This document shows, in pieces, positions 62,596 through 64,000 of a stretch of 64,000 nucleotides of DNA. How positions within the stretch are numbered: the first letter of the stretch is position 1; each line of letters opens with the position of its first letter. The position numbers and the translations under genes were made by a program. This DNA comes from Prolixibacteraceae bacterium (GTDB lineage Bacteria; Bacteroidota; Bacteroidia; Bacteroidales; Prolixibacteraceae), in contig DMSQ01000017.1 in the NCBI GenBank assembly GCA_003457135.1, positions 14,686 to 78,685 of the forward strand, read 5' to 3'. The notes under the pieces were generated by a model. That model worked only from the letters and a program-made list of their open reading frames with translations, searched no databases and was not told where the DNA came from.

Positions 62596-62709
62596 GGAAG
62601 CCTCCCCCATCCCCCTCCGAAAGAGGGGGCTAAAGCGGCTTCATGATGAAGAAAATCTATTGAATAACGAACTAAATTCCTCCCCTTTGGGGAGGTTAGG
62701 AGGGGCTGA
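62596..62709. repeat. Interspersed GC-rich palindromic repeat, copy 3
   Basis: GGAAGCCTCCCCCATCCCCC with GAAAGAGGGGGCT forms the left arm; CTCCCCTTTGGGGAGGTTAG followed by GAGGGGCT forms the right arm, ending 2 bases before the LarA-like start at 62711. It also contains a spurious in-frame ATG (62660), which is why a longer reading of the next gene is not used. Confidence 0.75.
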
Positions 62710-62710
62710 T

Positions 62711-64000
62711 ATGTTATATTACGAAATAGGTTCAGTGAACCACGAACTAAGCGCCGAAGACCTGAAAAAAGGTTTGTTTGAAGCTTTGGAAAAGATGGGA
62801 CCAAGGAAGAAAGTTCTCGCAATTCCGCCGGATTACACCCGTTTGCCAAGTCGCGCCGGAGAGCTGACCGAAATGACCTGGCAGTTTTATGGCGATGCCT
62901 TGACTGATGTGCTTCCGGCTCTCGGAACACATTCGCCAATGACCGACCACCAAATTTCGAACATGTTCGGTTCCATGCCTGCATCGCTCATTCGCGAACA
63001 CGACTGGCGTAATGATGTGGTAACCGTAGGAACAGTTCCTGCCGAATTCGTAAAAGAAGTTTCAGGTGGAGCAGTTGAATTTCCATGGCCTGCACAAGTT
63101 AACAAGTTATTGATTGAGGGAAACTTCGATCTGATTTTATCTATAGGGCAAGTGGTTCCTCATGAAGTGGTGGGAATGGCCAACTACAATAAAAATGTTT
63201 TCGTCGGAACCGGCGGCGTGGAAGGCATCAATAAAAGTCATTTTATCGGAGCAGTTTTCGGAATGGAAAGGATGATGGGACATGCAGATACGCCCGTACG
63301 CCGCATTTTCAACTATGCTTCGGATAATTTCACCAACCACATGCCAATTATTTATGTGCAAACCGTGGTCGGATTGGATAAAACCGATGGAATAATCAAA
63401 ACACGCGGATTGTATATCGGCGACGACTTTGAAGTATTCGACAAAGCAGCCAAACTGGCTTTGCTGGTCAACTTCGAGATGCTGGACAAACCGCTGAAAA
63501 AAGTGGTGGTTTACCTTGATCCAACCGAGTTTAAAAGTACCTGGCTGGGTAACAAATCGGTTTACCGTACCCGAATGGCTATTGACGATGACGGCGAATT
63601 GATCGTTTTAGCTCCGGCGTTGAAAGAGTTCGGCGAAGACAAGGAAATAGACCGGTTGATCCGCAAATACGGTTACTTCGGAACTCCGGCAACTTTGAAA
63701 TCCAGCGACGAAAACGAAGAACTGCGCAACAACTTGAGTGCTGCTGCTCACCTCATTCACGGATCTTCGGAAGGACGTTTCAAAATTACTTATTGTCCCG
63801 GAAAAGGCACAGAAAACCTGACTCGGGCAGAAATCGAAAGCGTAGGTTTTAAATACGCCGACATTGACGAAATGACTGCCAAATACGATCCGGCCAAATT
63901 GCGCGACGGTTACAATACAATGCCCGACGGAGAAGAAATCTTCTACATTTCCAATCCGGCCTTGGGCTTGTGGGCATTTAAAGACCGGTTTAAATACTAA
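62711..64000 (+). CDS. LarA-superfamily (nickel-pincer) racemase/epimerase, candidate aldonate epimerase
   Basis: A 429-residue protein of the LarA/DUF2088 superfamily. Compared with lactate racemase, likely equivalents of the active-site residues are present: Asp41 and Arg44 in PPDYTRLPS, His74 in GTHSPMTDH, His151 in GQVVPHEVVG, Lys161 in NYNKNVFVG and His177 in NKSHFIG. The Lys would carry the nickel-pincer cofactor. The start at 62711 is used because the 17 residues before it come from a repeat. It sits beside uxuB and a PfkB kinase, so a C2 epimerase for mannonate/gluconate-type acids is a better guess than lactate racemase. The gene ends exactly at the window edge with TAA. Confidence 0.8.
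   Translation: MLYYEIGSVNHELSAEDLKKGLFEALEKMGPRKKVLAIPPDYTRLPSRAGELTEMTWQFYGDALTDVLPALGTHSPMTDHQISNMFGSMPASLIREHDWRNDVVTVGTVPAEFVKEVSGGAVEFPWPAQVNKLLIEGNFDLILSIGQVVPHEVVGMANYNKNVFVGTGGVEGINKSHFIGAVFGMERMMGHADTPVRRIFNYASDNFTNHMPIIYVQTVVGLDKTDGIIKTRGLYIGDDFEVFDKAAKLALLVNFEMLDKPLKKVVVYLDPTEFKSTWLGNKSVYRTRMAIDDDGELIVLAPALKEFGEDKEIDRLIRKYGYFGTPATLKSSDENEELRNNLSAAAHLIHGSSEGRFKITYCPGKGTENLTRAEIESVGFKYADIDEMTAKYDPAKLRDGYNTMPDGEEIFYISNPALGLWAFKDRFKY

Noticed and set aside
62711..64000. Plain lactate racemase (larA)
   Set aside because: The gene lies in a hexuronate cluster without larBCE neighbours, and the Lys region (NYNKNVFVG) differs from that of LarA; a sugar-acid substrate fits better.

Overview
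The window looks like a chromosomal segment of a Bacteroidota bacterium, most like the Bacteroidales/Marinilabiliales (Prolixibacteraceae-type) group. That is inferred from gene content and style: start codons mostly lack Shine-Dalgarno sequences, at least two promoter-like TAnnTTTG boxes are visible, there are a TonB-dependent receptor, LytS/LytTR signalling, a UxaE-type epimerase and an SDR-type UxuB, and short GC-rich palindromic repeats lie between genes. There are no rRNA genes, no CRISPR array and no intact transposon. One tRNA-Lys(UUU) is present.

Layout. 1-3.8 kb: two ABC-F ATPases (the first cut by the window edge) flanking rlmB. 3.8-7.7 kb: a LytTR/histidine kinase pair and a four-repeat rhodanese protein. 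7.7-21 kb: tRNA-Lys with its terminator and mostly housekeeping or accessory genes (SDR, LysE exporter, esterases, Nudix, aminopeptidase P, nucleoside phosphorylase, SirB1-type protein, flavin reductase-rubredoxin fusion), plus a PIN-domain toxin with a small putative antitoxin. 20-25 kb: the agmatine-to-putrescine genes aguB and aguA, separated by DUF4395, YciI, a UroD-family protein and a HEPN/MNT toxin-antitoxin pair. 25-32.4 kb: an amino-acid permease, a 1260-residue periplasmic protein of 17 repeats with a decayed paralogue just upstream, and a kinase fused to a RapZ C-terminal domain.

32.4-42.4 kb: a TonB-dependent receptor, then two parallel redox modules. Each has a tetraheme cytochrome c, a Tat-exported protein with four [4Fe-4S] clusters and an NrfD-type membrane subunit; neither has a molybdenum catalytic subunit. 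An FNR-like palindrome and a Bacteroidota-type promoter precede the first module.

42.5-52.2 kb: carbohydrate genes (SMP-30 lactonase, glycerol kinase, DUF5009 acyltransferase, GH2 beta-mannosidase, ROK kinase, sugar MFS, YiaK-type dehydrogenase). 52.8-64 kb: a hexuronate regulon. On the minus strand are uxaE, uxaC, kdgK, eda and an ExuT-like transporter. On the plus strand are a LacI regulator, uxuB, a second PfkB kinase and a LarA-superfamily (nickel-pincer) protein. Together they predict import of glucuronate/galacturonate and conversion through fructuronate, mannonate and KDG to pyruvate and glyceraldehyde-3-phosphate. Mannonate dehydratase (UxuA) is not in the window.

The most notable points are: the LarA-like protein in place of an expected step of the hexuronate route; the LacI gene with no ATG, GTG or TTG before its DNA-binding domain; matching operator-like palindromes beside it; the duplicated cytochrome/FeS/NrfD modules; and several small remnants and repeats too short for an ORF caller.
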